The notes: generated from the letters alone by a model not told the origin. 32,971 bases of DNA from Acidobacteriaceae bacterium (GCA_020247055.1 JADCJL010000160.1:1-32971); one strand, 5' to 3'; counted from the stretch's first letter, positions 14,746-23,058 are shown. Numbers and translations: made by a program.

Positions 14746-14778
14746 ATTATACAGATTGGTGCAAAATGTTGTACCAAT
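14746..14778 (-). promoter_or_regulatory. Promoter (TATAAT) with overlapping palindromic operator
   Basis: The minus strand carries a perfect TATAAT (14746-14751). Just upstream, at 14755-14778, ATTGGTACAA-CATT-TTGCACCAAT is an inverted repeat with 10-bp arms and one mismatch, covering the spacer and the -35 position. No consensus -35 is present at 17 bp. A dyad over the -35 region is typical of an operator. The regulator is unknown. Confidence 0.6.
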
Positions 14779-14799
14779 GTTCTCGGAATTTTTTCAGTT

Positions 14800-14937
14800 C
14801 ATTTGCGGGTAATCTGACGAGCTCTCTCAGGTGTTGGCCTTACGGGGAAAACCCTGAAGGTGGTACTAGGACCACCAAAAGCGTTGCTAGGAAACTACTT
14901 AGTGTTTAGTACTACCATGTGGAAATACCCGCAAATG
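14800..14937. repeat. 138-bp intergenic element bounded by a 12-bp perfect inverted repeat, with nested palindromes
   Basis: CATTTGCGGGTA (14800-14811) and TACCCGCAAATG (14926-14937) are perfect reverse complements. Between them lie GGTGGTACTAGGACCACC (14859-14876, symmetric except one base pair), TACTTAGTGTTTAGTA (14896-14911, imperfect dyad) and a TCAGG...CCTGA pair (14827-14856). There is no reading frame of note. It sits upstream of the molybdopterin-binding-type gene promoter and downstream of the GNAT gene. It could be an upstream activator region, a structured RNA or a small mobile repeat. Confidence 0.55.
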
Positions 14938-14957
14938 GGGGTATTGCCGGTACCCCC
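14937..14957 (-). other. Hairpin just after the GNAT gene
   Basis: GGGGGTA and TACCCCC form a perfect 7-bp stem with a 7-base loop, 3 bp beyond the stop of the GNAT gene. The following bases on the minus strand are ATTTGCGGG without a proper T-run, so it is at best a weak terminator or a 3'-end-stabilising stem. Confidence 0.4.
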
Positions 14958-14960
14958 ACG

Positions 14961-15485
14961 TCAGGCGAGGAGCTTGCGCATCGCAATCTCGTCGCAAGCC
15001 TGAAACTTCGGACAGCGCAGGCAGTCTTTCCACGCTTTTAGGGGCAATTCGCCTCGGTCCACCACCTCGTAGCCCAGTTTTCGGAAGAATCCGTCTACGT
15101 AGGTAAACGCAAAGAGAGTCTTCAGCCCGAACTCCCGCGCCTCCTCCTCCAGCGCATTCAGTAACTGTCGTCCTAGGCCGTGCTCCTTCCAGCCGGGTTC
15201 CACCGCCAAACTGCGTACCTCCGCCGCCGCCGGGCTGTAGATGTGCAGCGCGGCGCACGCCACCAGCCGCTCCCCGGCAAAGATAACTGAAAAATCGCGG
15301 ATATTTTCCGCCATTTCAAACTCCGTGCGCGGTAGCATGATGCCCTGCGCCGCGTAGGTATTGATCAGTCCCAACAGCGGCCCAATATCCCGTAGCGTCG
15401 CCTTGCGCAGCGCCGTCGGACCCTCCGTGTAAACCGACGCCGTCGCCGCCCGCACCGGGGCAATCGAGATCAAAGGACCGCTCAT
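14961..15485 (-). CDS. argA: GNAT acetyltransferase, probable short-type N-acetylglutamate synthase
   Basis: Likely transfers acetyl from acetyl-CoA to glutamate, the first step of arginine synthesis. The 174-aa protein has one GNAT domain: LRKATLRDIGPLLGLI at the start, then EVRSLAVEPGWKEHGLGRQLL with the acetyl-CoA-binding R/Q-x-x-G-x-G/A-type loop, and FAFTYVDGFFRKLGYEVV. The C-terminal LPLKAWKDCLRCPKFQACDEIAM contains the Cys-x-x-Cys...Cys pattern seen in short bacterial NAGS-like proteins. It lies 6 bp after argB, third gene of argC-argB-GNAT, which strongly supports the pathway assignment. A generic acetyltransferase is the alternative. Confidence 0.8.
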   Translation of the reverse strand: MSGPLISIAPVRAATASVYTEGPTALRKATLRDIGPLLGLINTYAAQGIMLPRTEFEMAENIRDFSVIFAGERLVACAALHIYSPAAAEVRSLAVEPGWKEHGLGRQLLNALEEEAREFGLKTLFAFTYVDGFFRKLGYEVVDRGELPLKAWKDCLRCPKFQACDEIAMRKLLA

Positions 15486-15491
15486 TCCGCC

Positions 15492-16265
15492 TTATTCCTT
15501 TACAAACCGCGTCCCCACCGCTTCACCCGCCAGCAGCCGCGCCACCACCTCCGCCGCCGCCCCGGGCGCAATCACCACTTCGCCCACCCCGCCCAGCAGC
15601 GCATCGGCCGCCGCATTCAGCTTGGCCTGCATCCCGCCCGTGGCCACCCCGTCCACGATCAGCTGCCGGCTCTCCGCCAGCGTCAACCGCGGTATCACCG
15701 CCCCGTCGGCGCCCTTCACCCCATCCACATCGGTCAGAAACAGCAGCTTCGCCGCCCCGTACCCGCTCGCGCACGCCACCGCCATCTGGTCGGCGTTTAC
15801 GTTGTAGATGTTCCCCTGCCGGTCCCCGGCCACACAGGCCACCACCGGCAGAAATCCCCCGCCCGTCAGCGTTTCAAGCACCGCCGGATTCGACCGCACC
15901 GGCCGTCCCACGGCCCCCAGTTCCGGACGCAGTTGCTCCGCCTCGGTCAGGCAGGCATCAATCCCGCTCAGCCCCACCGCCATCGTCCCGGCCCGTACGA
16001 GCGAAGCCACCAGCAGATGGTTCACCGTCCCGGCAAACACCTTTAATACCGCGTCCAACACCTCCGGCGTCGTCACCCGCAGCCCCTCGACAAACTGGCT
16101 CTCCACGTTCCGTTCGGCCAGAAAGCGCGTCATCTGCTTGCCGCCCCCGTGCACCACCACCATCTCCCGGTTCGCCGCAAACGCCCGTGTCAACTGCCCG
16201 GCCATCGCCGTGCGCGACTCCTCGCTGTCCAGCAGCGTTCCGCCCAACTTCACCAGCACTCTCAT
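15492..16265 (-). CDS. argB: Acetylglutamate kinase
   Basis: Phosphorylates N-acetyl-L-glutamate, the second step of arginine synthesis. The 257-aa amino-acid-kinase-fold protein shows VLVKLGGTLL at the N-terminus, the substrate loop VVVHGGGKQM (38-47), RVTTPEVLDAV, then GNIYNVNADQMAVACA for nucleotide and substrate binding, LLFLTDVDGV and TGGMQAKLNAA near the C-terminus. Length is that of the E. coli-type enzyme, without the N-terminal helix of the arginine-inhibited hexameric form, so direct feedback inhibition by arginine is less likely (inference). The start overlaps the argC stop by 4 bp. Confidence 0.97.
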   Translation of the reverse strand: MRVLVKLGGTLLDSEESRTAMAGQLTRAFAANREMVVVHGGGKQMTRFLAERNVESQFVEGLRVTTPEVLDAVLKVFAGTVNHLLVASLVRAGTMAVGLSGIDACLTEAEQLRPELGAVGRPVRSNPAVLETLTGGGFLPVVACVAGDRQGNIYNVNADQMAVACASGYGAAKLLFLTDVDGVKGADGAVIPRLTLAESRQLIVDGVATGGMQAKLNAAADALLGGVGEVVIAPGAAAEVVARLLAGEAVGTRFVKE

Positions 16266-17242
16266 AGCAGTCCTTGTGTCTCCGCGAAACCCAGGGCCAG
16301 ATTCATATTCTGCATCGCCTGCCCCGCCGCGCCCTTGACAAGATTATCAATCGCGGTCACCACCACCCCGCGCTTCGTCCGTCCGTCAAACACCACCCCG
16401 ATATCGCAATAGTTCGTCCGCGCCACCGCGGTCAGATCCGGCACCTTGCCCGGCTCGTGAACCCGGATAAACGGTTCCCCCGCGTAGCGAGTCTCGTACA
16501 TCCCCGCCAGCTCCGCCGCGCTCTTCACGTCCGAAGCCCGGAAGTAGATTGTTTCAAGAATCCCCCGGTGCACCGGCAGCAGCTGCGCGGTAAAGCTGAA
16601 CTCCGCCTCCCGCAACCCGGTATTTTGCAGCACCTCCGCCACGTGCCGGTGGTAAAGAATCGAGTACGCCGAAAAGTTCTCCGTCACCTCGCAGAAATGC
16701 GTCGTCAGCGAAGGCTTGCGCCCCGCCCCGCTTACCCCGCTCTTGGCATCGCAAACCACCCCGGCCTGCCGGTCAATCACGTCCACCAGCGGCGCCAGCG
16801 CCAGGCTCGCCGCCGTCGGATAACAACCCGGGTTCGAAATCAGACGCTGGCCCGGCACGCGGTCGCGGTGCAGCTCCGGAATCGAATATACCGCCCCGGC
16901 CAGTAACTCCGGCTGCGTATGCTCTTCCTTGTACCAGCGCTGATAGTTCTCCGCCGTGCCCAGCCGGAAGGCGCCCGACAGGTCCACCACCACCGCCCCG
17001 GCCGCCACATAGCCCCCCGCCAGCTCCATCGATACCTCGGGCGGTGTCGCCAGAAACACGCCGTCCAGGCCCTGCGCCGCCACCGCTTCGGCCGTCGCGC
17101 CCATCGTCGGCGCGCCTTTGGCCGGCGCCTTCTCGTCGCGGTGCTCCATCAGAAACACCTCCAACTCCCCGTGCCGCTTACCCAGCTGCACCAGCTCGGC
17201 GCCGCTGTAGCCCCGGAAACCAACAATCCCGATCTTCTTCAT
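16262..17242 (-). CDS. argC: N-acetyl-gamma-glutamyl-phosphate reductase
   Basis: Reduces N-acetylglutamyl phosphate with NADPH to the semialdehyde, the third step of arginine synthesis. The 326-aa protein starts with the dinucleotide motif IGIVGFRGYSGAELV, has the catalytic cysteine in SNPGCYPTAA (Cys140), the AKSGVSGAGRKPS loop, FTAQLLPVHRGI with the catalytic histidine, and the terminal NLVKGAAGQAMQNMN. It is the first gene of argC-argB-GNAT. No Shine-Dalgarno is visible before the ATG at 17240-17242; instead a 26-bp palindrome with an extended -10 ends 7 bp before it, so a short or nearly leaderless transcript is possible. Confidence 0.97.
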   Translation of the reverse strand: MKKIGIVGFRGYSGAELVQLGKRHGELEVFLMEHRDEKAPAKGAPTMGATAEAVAAQGLDGVFLATPPEVSMELAGGYVAAGAVVVDLSGAFRLGTAENYQRWYKEEHTQPELLAGAVYSIPELHRDRVPGQRLISNPGCYPTAASLALAPLVDVIDRQAGVVCDAKSGVSGAGRKPSLTTHFCEVTENFSAYSILYHRHVAEVLQNTGLREAEFSFTAQLLPVHRGILETIYFRASDVKSAAELAGMYETRYAGEPFIRVHEPGKVPDLTAVARTNYCDIGVVFDGRTKRGVVVTAIDNLVKGAAGQAMQNMNLALGFAETQGLL

Positions 17243-17245
17243 GGC

Positions 17246-17280
17246 TGGTTATTTATTCATCCCTATGAATAAATATACCA
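17246..17280 (-). promoter_or_regulatory. Palindromic ArgR-like operator with extended -10 promoter before argC
   Basis: TATTTATTCAT-CCCT-ATGAATAAATA (17250-17275) has perfect 11-bp arms, and TGGT/ACCA outside them continues the symmetry with one extra base. It can be read as two ARG-box-like sequences (TGAATWWWWATTCA, each about 10 of 14) in opposite orientation, with the 2-bp gap between 18-bp boxes typical of ArgR operators. On the minus strand TGGTATATT (17272-17280) is an extended -10 within it. It is the most AT-rich short stretch of this region. That ArgR is the binder is inference. Confidence 0.68.
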
Positions 17281-17286
17281 TCTCCG

Positions 17287-17757
17287 TCAGATCGGCCCCC
17301 CGCCGCCCTGCTCGTTCACGCTGCGCTCCGCCAATTCGCCGAGCACCGGCAGCCGCACCAGCTGCCGGGCGTGCGTCCGGATCAGCATGAAGATCCATAC
17401 CCCCAGCAGCCCCAGCTGCAGTAGCGGAATCAGCGGCCGCCGGATTCCCGACAGGCGCAGTGCCGGGTCGAGCGCAATGTCCACCACCAGCCACACCACC
17501 GCCAGGTACATCCCCTGAAAGGCATGAAAACGGACGAGCCCATCGTTCCGGAACCGGTTCGTCGCCAGCACCACCAGGCTCAAAATCCACCCGACCCACG
17601 GCAAGTAGCACAGCGTCGAAACGCTCTCGGCGCTCATTCCGCTCAGCGGATCCCCCGTCGCGGGCGGAACCCCCGCCACCGGCTGCGGCCTCCCGCAGTT
17701 CTGGCAGAAAACCGCCCGCTCGCTCACCGCCGTACCGCAACTTGTGCAAAAAGGCAT
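17287..17757 (-). CDS. Zinc-ribbon membrane protein
   Basis: Function unknown. The 156-aa product opens with a double-Cys zinc ribbon (CTSCG at 4-8 and CQNCG at 18-22), then a short linker and a membrane part with three or four hydrophobic segments (about 50-65, 80-95, 105-128). This is like small membrane proteins of the DUF4870 or zinc-ribbon tail type (FHAFQGMYLAVVWLVVD resembles the family core around HxxQG). GGGAG stands at suitable distance before the ATG. It lies 44 bp upstream of argC on the same strand but the operator of argC lies between them, so it is probably independently regulated. It is divergent from the hydrolase gene at 17834. Confidence 0.8.
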   Translation of the reverse strand: MPFCTSCGTAVSERAVFCQNCGRPQPVAGVPPATGDPLSGMSAESVSTLCYLPWVGWILSLVVLATNRFRNDGLVRFHAFQGMYLAVVWLVVDIALDPALRLSGIRRPLIPLLQLGLLGVWIFMLIRTHARQLVRLPVLGELAERSVNEQGGGGPI

Positions 17758-17833
17758 CTTTCTACTCCCGCTACTCCCGGTTTACGCAAATCCGGCTTGC
17801 AGTGTTCCACCGGTCTTCAGTAGCATGGCAGCC

Positions 17834-18835
17834 ATGAAGCTTCCGTCCTTCCTCTGCGCCCTCTTCCTGCTGCCGGCCGGCCTTGCAGCCGCGGAAAAGA
17901 CGCTCGACATCTACTTTATCGATGTGGAAGGCGGTCAGGCCACTCTAATCATCACCCCGGAAAAGCAGTCCCTCCTCGTCGACACCGGCTGGCCCGGCTT
18001 TGAAGACCGCGACGCCGACCGCATCGTGAAGACCGCCAAAAAGGCCGGCCTCAAGAAAATTGACCATCTCCTCATCACCCACTACCATCGCGACCACGTC
18101 GGCGGCATCTCCCAGCTCCTCCAGAAAATGCCCGTGGTGAACTTCCTCGATCACGGCCCCAATCGCGAAACCGGCCTGCCCGCCGAACAGCTCATGAACG
18201 CCTACCTCAAGGCCGCCGCCACCGGCCAGCGCCTCTCCCTCAAAGCCGGCGAAAAAATCCCCCTCAAGGGCGCCGATCTCACCGCCGTCTCCTCGGATGG
18301 CGAACTCCTCCCGGCCGCCGGAACCGCCAACCCCCTTTGCGCCGGCGCCGCCCGCAAGGCTGACGACCCCACCGAAAACGCCCGCAGCCTCGGCTTCCTC
18401 CTCACCTTCGGCAAGTTCACCTTCCTTGATCTCGGCGACCTCACCTGGAACAAAGAGCTCGATCTGGCCTGCCCCGCCAACCGCCTCGGTCCCATCTCCG
18501 TCTACCTCACCACTCACCACGGCATGGACGCCTCCGGCCCGAAGGAACTCGTCCACGCCCTCCGCCCCCGCGTTGCCATTATGAACAACGGCTCGAAGAA
18601 GGGAGGCTCGCCCTCGGCCTGGCAGATCGTCCGCTCCTCGCCCGGACTCGAAGACCTCTGGCAGCTCCACTACGCCCTCGCCGGCGGCAAGGAAAACAAC
18701 GCCCCCGACGCCTTCCTCGCGGACACGGCCGAGTTCGGCACCGGCAACTACATCAAGCTCAGCGCCAGCAAAGACGGCTCCTTCACCGTCTTCAACTCCC
18801 GGAATAAGTTCTCGAAAACCTACGCCGCCCGTTAG
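17834..18835 (+). CDS. Secreted metallo-beta-lactamase-fold hydrolase
   Basis: The 333-aa protein begins with a clean Sec signal peptide (MKLPSFLCALFLLPAGLAAA, cut before EKTL). The hydrolase motif THYHRDHVGG (His83, His85, Asp87, His88) binds two metals. LDLGDLTWN and TTHHGMDASG supply the further ligands, as in the ComEC-like branch of the superfamily that often acts on nucleic acids or phosphodiesters. The substrate cannot be read. An ATG three codons upstream (17825) is also possible; neither has a clear Shine-Dalgarno. Its TAG overlaps the TAA of the convergent sbcC by two bases (18833-18834). Confidence 0.88.
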   Translation: MKLPSFLCALFLLPAGLAAAEKTLDIYFIDVEGGQATLIITPEKQSLLVDTGWPGFEDRDADRIVKTAKKAGLKKIDHLLITHYHRDHVGGISQLLQKMPVVNFLDHGPNRETGLPAEQLMNAYLKAAATGQRLSLKAGEKIPLKGADLTAVSSDGELLPAAGTANPLCAGAARKADDPTENARSLGFLLTFGKFTFLDLGDLTWNKELDLACPANRLGPISVYLTTHHGMDASGPKELVHALRPRVAIMNNGSKKGGSPSAWQIVRSSPGLEDLWQLHYALAGGKENNAPDAFLADTAEFGTGNYIKLSASKDGSFTVFNSRNKFSKTYAAR

Positions 18836-21657
18836 CCCGGCACACCCGTCACCCGCGTCGTGCTCCCCCGCTTGCCCGGCACCACCTCTAACCGTAGCGG
18901 GATCCGCTCCCGCATCTCGGCCACGTGCGAGATCAGCCCCACCAGCCGCCCGCTCCTCTGCAGCTCGGTCAGCGTGTTCATCGCCAGGTCCAGCACCTCC
19001 GGGTCCAGCGTGCCAAAGCCCTCGTCGACAAACAGGGAATCGAGCCGCGTTCCCCCGCTGTTGGCCTGCACCACGTCGGAAAGACCCAGCGCCAACGCGA
19101 GCGAAGCCAAAAACATCTCTCCGCCCGAAAGCGTCTCGACGCCCCGCGTCTGGCCCGTGTAAAAGTCCCGCACCGCCAGCTCCAATCCCTTCGCCCCCGC
19201 CGGATGCAGCAGCTCGTAGCGCCCGCTGCTCATCCGCTGCAGCCGCGCCGTCGCGGCCTCGAGAACCTCTCCGAGAAACGCCATCTGCGCGTACTCCTGC
19301 AGGCTCAGCTTCCGGGCGTTCTTCCCCTGCACCACCTCCGCCACGTGACCCACCACCCGCAACTCCGCCTCCACCGCCGCGCTCCCGGCGCTCACCCGCT
19401 CCACCTCCGCCCCCGTCCGGCGCAAGCTCTCTGCCTCCTGCGCCAACTCCCCGCGCCGCTCGGTCAGGCGCGCCACCACCGCCGCCGCCGTCTGCTTGGC
19501 GGCCTCCGCCGCCGCTGTGTCGGCCGTGGCCAAACCCTCTACCGCCCGCTCGGCCGCCTCCGCCCGCGCCCGCACCGCCGCCAGCCCCTCCCGAAACTCC
19601 CGAATCTGCCGCGTCCACTTCTCCTGCACCTCGGGCGCAATCCGCGCCGCCCCCAGCTCCTCCCAACTGCGAAACCCGCTCCTCTGCAACGCCTCCGCCG
19701 CCCCGGCTGCCGCCGCGGCCAGCGCCGCTTCGGCCTCCTGCTCGCTCCGCTCCGTCTCGCTCTGCGCCGCCGCCGCCCCCCCGGCCTCCGCCCTCGCCCG
19801 GCTTTCGCTGGCCTGCGCCTGCCGCCACTGCTCATCGAGCGATGCAATCCGCCGCTCCAGTTCGCCCAGCGCCCGTTCGAGCGCCCCGACCTCCCGCAGC
19901 CCCTCCGGCACCGCCGCCTCTTCGCTCTCCACGCTCGTGACGAAACGAACCCATTCGCGCTGCAACTCGCCCGCCCGCTGCTGCCACTCCTCCACCTGCA
20001 GCGCCGCCCTCCGCCGGCTCAGCTCCCCGCGCTCGGCCGTCGCCGCCCGGCTCTCCTGCTCCTCCCGCTCGGCCGTCCGCAGCCGCTCGGCGGCATCGGC
20101 CGGCAAATCCGGCGGCAGACCCGCCAGCTGCTCCCGCAGAACCGCCACCCGTTCGGACAACGCCCGCCCACCCGCTCCCGCCCCACCGTAATGCACCGCC
20201 GGATTCGGATGCACCGTCGACCCGCACACCGGACACGCCTCTCCCTCCCGCAGACGCTCGGCCAGCGCCGCCGCCTCGGCCTGTTCCGCCGCCGCCGCCC
20301 GGGGCGCTGTATCGGCCAGCTCCTTCGTCCATCGCTCCCAGTTCCTCCGCTGCTCCAGTTGCTGACGCGCCTCTACCAGCGCCATCGCCCGCCCCGCCGC
20401 CGCGTCCGCCTGCCGCTCCAACTCCGGCATCCGCGCCTCCAGCGCCGACCGCTCGGCCAATCGCGCCCGCACCTCCCCCTCGGCCGTCCGAAACGCCTGC
20501 TCCGCCTCCCGCTGCCCCCGCCGCAGCTCCGCCAATCGCTGCACCACCGGCCGCCACGCCTCCCGCTGGCCCCGCTCTGCCACCAACCGCTCCCGCTCCG
20601 GCCGACTGGCTCCCGCCTCACTCAGCGCCTCGTTGGCCGCCAGCAGTTGCAGCGTCGTGGCCGCCACCCGTTGCCGCGCTTCCTGATTCCGCCGCCGCGC
20701 CTGCTCAACCGCCGCTTCCCGCCGCTCCCGCTCCGCGCCGGCCGGCCAGGCGGCCTCGGCCCGCCGGGCGGCTTCGAGCCGCGCCTCGGTTGCCGCCGCT
20801 CCCCCAATGCGCAGCTCCTGCTCCTGCAGCGCCTGCCGCGCCCCCGCCCGCTCGGCAAACAGCCGCTCCCGGTGGACCGCCTCCTGATAAGCGCTCTCGG
20901 CCCGGCTCAACGCCGCACCCGCCGCCGTCATCTCCCCGGCCAGCGTCTCTAACTCCGCCGTCAACGCTCCCTGCCGCGCCGCCAGCGCCTCGGCCGACTC
21001 ACACCCCACCATCGACAGCATCGCCTTGCGCTGCGTCTCCAGACGGTTGAACTGCTCCTCCAACTCTCTCTTTTTCTGCTTCAGCTGCTCCTCGACCCGC
21101 CGGTAGAGATGCGTCTGGAACAGTACCGCCAAAATGTTCTCTCGCTCGGCGCCCGAGGCCATCAGAAAGCGCTGAAACTGCCCCTGCGGCAGCAGCACCA
21201 CCTGCCGGAACTGATCGCCCTTGAAGCCCAGCAGCTCCGCCACCCGGCCGGTCACCTCCCCCACCTTGCTGGTCAGCAGCCGCTCCTCCCCGCCGTCCAG
21301 GGACGACAGATAAGCTTCGGCGGCCCGCGTTGTGAAACCCTCGCCCCGCACTTTGGGCAGCGTCTGCTCAGGAATACGGCGCACCTTGTACTGTCGCCCG
21401 CCCAGCGCAAACGAAAAGGTCACCTGCGTCACCGTCTTCGCCTCCGCGAAGTCGCTCCGCATGGTGCGCCCGGTGCGCTCTCCCCCTGCCGAGTCGCCGT
21501 AGAGCGCATAGCAGATCCCGTCAAGAATCGACGTCTTGCCCGCACCCGTCGGCCCGCAGATTAAAAACAGCGGCGCCTCGCCCAGCCGCGTAAAGTCCAC
21601 CCGCTCCGTCCCGGCGTAGGGCCCAAAAGCCTGCATCTCCAGCTCCAGCGGTCTCAC
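18832..21657 (-). CDS. sbcC: Exonuclease subunit SbcC (Rad50-like ATPase)
   Basis: ATPase subunit of the SbcCD nuclease, which opens and degrades hairpin and blocked DNA ends. The 941-aa protein has the Walker A GPTGAGKTS (35-43), long alanine-, glutamate- and arginine-rich coiled coils (about 180-430 and 530-760), a central zinc hook CPVCGSTVHP (Cys about 474 and 477), the ABC signature LSGGE (about 841) and Walker B LFVDEGFGTLD (about 872). It is shorter than E. coli SbcC (1048 aa), through shorter coiled coils. The GTG start overlaps the sbcD stop (GTGA). Very high GC and long coiled coils give several long but empty antisense frames here. Confidence 0.96.
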   Translation of the reverse strand: MRPLELEMQAFGPYAGTERVDFTRLGEAPLFLICGPTGAGKTSILDGICYALYGDSAGGERTGRTMRSDFAEAKTVTQVTFSFALGGRQYKVRRIPEQTLPKVRGEGFTTRAAEAYLSSLDGGEERLLTSKVGEVTGRVAELLGFKGDQFRQVVLLPQGQFQRFLMASGAERENILAVLFQTHLYRRVEEQLKQKKRELEEQFNRLETQRKAMLSMVGCESAEALAARQGALTAELETLAGEMTAAGAALSRAESAYQEAVHRERLFAERAGARQALQEQELRIGGAAATEARLEAARRAEAAWPAGAERERREAAVEQARRRNQEARQRVAATTLQLLAANEALSEAGASRPERERLVAERGQREAWRPVVQRLAELRRGQREAEQAFRTAEGEVRARLAERSALEARMPELERQADAAAGRAMALVEARQQLEQRRNWERWTKELADTAPRAAAAEQAEAAALAERLREGEACPVCGSTVHPNPAVHYGGAGAGGRALSERVAVLREQLAGLPPDLPADAAERLRTAEREEQESRAATAERGELSRRRAALQVEEWQQRAGELQREWVRFVTSVESEEAAVPEGLREVGALERALGELERRIASLDEQWRQAQASESRARAEAGGAAAAQSETERSEQEAEAALAAAAAGAAEALQRSGFRSWEELGAARIAPEVQEKWTRQIREFREGLAAVRARAEAAERAVEGLATADTAAAEAAKQTAAAVVARLTERRGELAQEAESLRRTGAEVERVSAGSAAVEAELRVVGHVAEVVQGKNARKLSLQEYAQMAFLGEVLEAATARLQRMSSGRYELLHPAGAKGLELAVRDFYTGQTRGVETLSGGEMFLASLALALGLSDVVQANSGGTRLDSLFVDEGFGTLDPEVLDLAMNTLTELQRSGRLVGLISHVAEMRERIPLRLEVVPGKRGSTTRVTGVPG

Positions 21658-22718
21658 GGCGCCTCCTCAAACAGCGGCTCCACTACCGCCTGTTGCCCCG
21701 CCGTGGCCTCCTCGCCCGCCACGTGCCGCCAAAATCCGGCAAACATCTCCCGCGGCGATGCCGCTTTGCCCGTCATCCTCTCCCCCGCCTCCTTCACCCG
21801 GCGCACCTCCAGGCCCAAAAACTGCGGGTAAATCTCCCGCAGCCGCTGCGCCGCGTTCGGAATCAGCCCCGTGTCGGTCAGCGTGAAATACAGATAATCC
21901 TCACTCGGCGGCCCGGCCAGCAGGGCATCAAAGTCCCCCTCCACGCACCGCAAATCGCGCCGCGGCCGCAGCGCAAACTCTTCGGTCTCCCCGTCCAGAT
22001 CGACCAGCGTCACCGACTTTTTCTGTGCCGCCTCACTCGTGCTGTACTTGAGCAGCGAACCCGCGTAACGCGCCCTGCCCAGCGTCTGCGGCCGGTGCAG
22101 ATGCCCCAGCGCCGCATAGGCGAAACCCCGAAACACCTCGACTCCCACCATTCCCGCCGTCCCTACCGAAAGCGCCCGCTCCGATGCCGACTCCACCCCG
22201 CCCGCCACAAACGCATGGGCAATCGCCACTGCCCGCCCCTCGGCCGGCCGCAGCGTCTCCAGCAGAAACGCTAACGCCGAGTGATGGTCCTGCCCCGTGT
22301 AACCCGGATAGGCGCTCCGCACCGCGGCCGGCTCGGCGAACGGTACCGCCACAAACGCCGTATCCCCCACCGTCACAACCCCGGCCGACTCCAGCGACCC
22401 AAACAGATGCAGACCCCGGTGCCGCAGCAGCCGCGCTCCAAAGTCGAGCCGCTGCTGGCTGTCGTGGTTCCCGCTGATGGCAATCACGGGCGCCCCGCAA
22501 CGGCTCGTTAACTCGTGCAGCGTATCGTCGAGCAGCGTCACGGCATCGGCCGGCGGCACCGACCGGTCATAGAGGTCCCCGGCAATCACAATCACATCCG
22601 GCCGCGTCTCCACGGCCAGCTCGATAAACTGCCGCAGAACGTACGCCTGGTCCTCGAGCAGCGAGTGATTGCCGAGCGTACGGCCCAGGTGCCAGTCGGC
22701 GGTATGCAGAATACGCAT
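21654..22718 (-). CDS. sbcD: Exonuclease subunit SbcD (Mre11-like nuclease)
   Basis: Manganese-dependent nuclease subunit of SbcCD. The 354-aa protein shows the calcineurin-type phosphoesterase motifs: MRILHTADWHLG (Asp8, His10), VIAGDLYDR, ISGNHDSQQR, and ALGHLHRPQ. The C-terminal capping region (EDYLYFTLTDTGLIPNAAQRLRE) matches the family. The start at 22716-22718 fits the universal MRILHT(S/A)DWHLG opening; a TTG 13 codons upstream has a G-rich sequence before it but would add unconserved residues. Overlap with sbcC indicates coupled synthesis of the two subunits. It is divergent from the small zinc-ribbon gene, with 57 bp between the starts. Confidence 0.96.
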   Translation of the reverse strand: MRILHTADWHLGRTLGNHSLLEDQAYVLRQFIELAVETRPDVIVIAGDLYDRSVPPADAVTLLDDTLHELTSRCGAPVIAISGNHDSQQRLDFGARLLRHRGLHLFGSLESAGVVTVGDTAFVAVPFAEPAAVRSAYPGYTGQDHHSALAFLLETLRPAEGRAVAIAHAFVAGGVESASERALSVGTAGMVGVEVFRGFAYAALGHLHRPQTLGRARYAGSLLKYSTSEAAQKKSVTLVDLDGETEEFALRPRRDLRCVEGDFDALLAGPPSEDYLYFTLTDTGLIPNAAQRLREIYPQFLGLEVRRVKEAGERMTGKAASPREMFAGFWRHVAGEEATAGQQAVVEPLFEEAP

Positions 22719-22775
22719 CAACTTGTTAGAGTAACTGGCAAAGGCCGGCACCCCCAAAGTCCCCCCTTACTAACC

Positions 22776-23054
22776 ATGGAAGAACGCCAGTATTTCGTCG
22801 AAAGCCCTACCACCCGGCCTGCCAATCTTCACTGCCCCTTCTGCCGCGTTAGCAGCTCCTACGAACTGCGCTACCTCCTGCGCCGGAAACGGGACCGCCT
22901 CCCCCCCGGCGCCGACGAACGGGACCGCGCCCGCTTTGCCAAATCCCAGAGCTATCTCGTTCTGCTCGAGGACAAAATCCGTTGCGCCAACCCCCGCTGC
23001 CGGAAAACTTTTGAGATCTCCGGCATCAAAACCATGTCGTTTCTCGCTGAATAA
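22776..23054 (+). CDS. Small zinc-ribbon-like protein, function unknown
   Basis: A 92-aa basic protein with two Cys pairs (CPFC at 20-23 and CANPRC at 73-78) spaced by about 50 residues, as in a split zinc ribbon. The central part is charged and helical (YELRYLLRRKRDRL, DERDRARFAKSQSYLVLLEDK). I do not recognise a named family. The ATG at 22776 is the first reasonable start after sbcD's divergent promoter region; no strong Shine-Dalgarno is visible. It lies 4 bp before the cupin gene and probably shares its transcript. Confidence 0.72.
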   Translation: MEERQYFVESPTTRPANLHCPFCRVSSSYELRYLLRRKRDRLPPGADERDRARFAKSQSYLVLLEDKIRCANPRCRKTFEISGIKTMSFLAE

Positions 23055-23058
23055 ACCC

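Noticed and set aside
14674-14760. Molybdenum cofactor riboswitch before the molybdopterin-binding-type gene
   Set aside because: The leader after the TATAAT promoter would be only about 65 nt and lacks the long conserved helices of that riboswitch.
17945-19828. Long minus-strand frame covering the hydrolase gene and the sbcC 3' part
   Set aside because: Extremely Gly-rich in its first half and antisense to the hydrolase in its second half; sbcC in another frame has all ATPase motifs.
18925-20952. Long plus-strand frame opposite sbcC
   Set aside because: Arg/Pro/Leu-rich with no recognisable motif; shadow of the coiled-coil region of sbcC.
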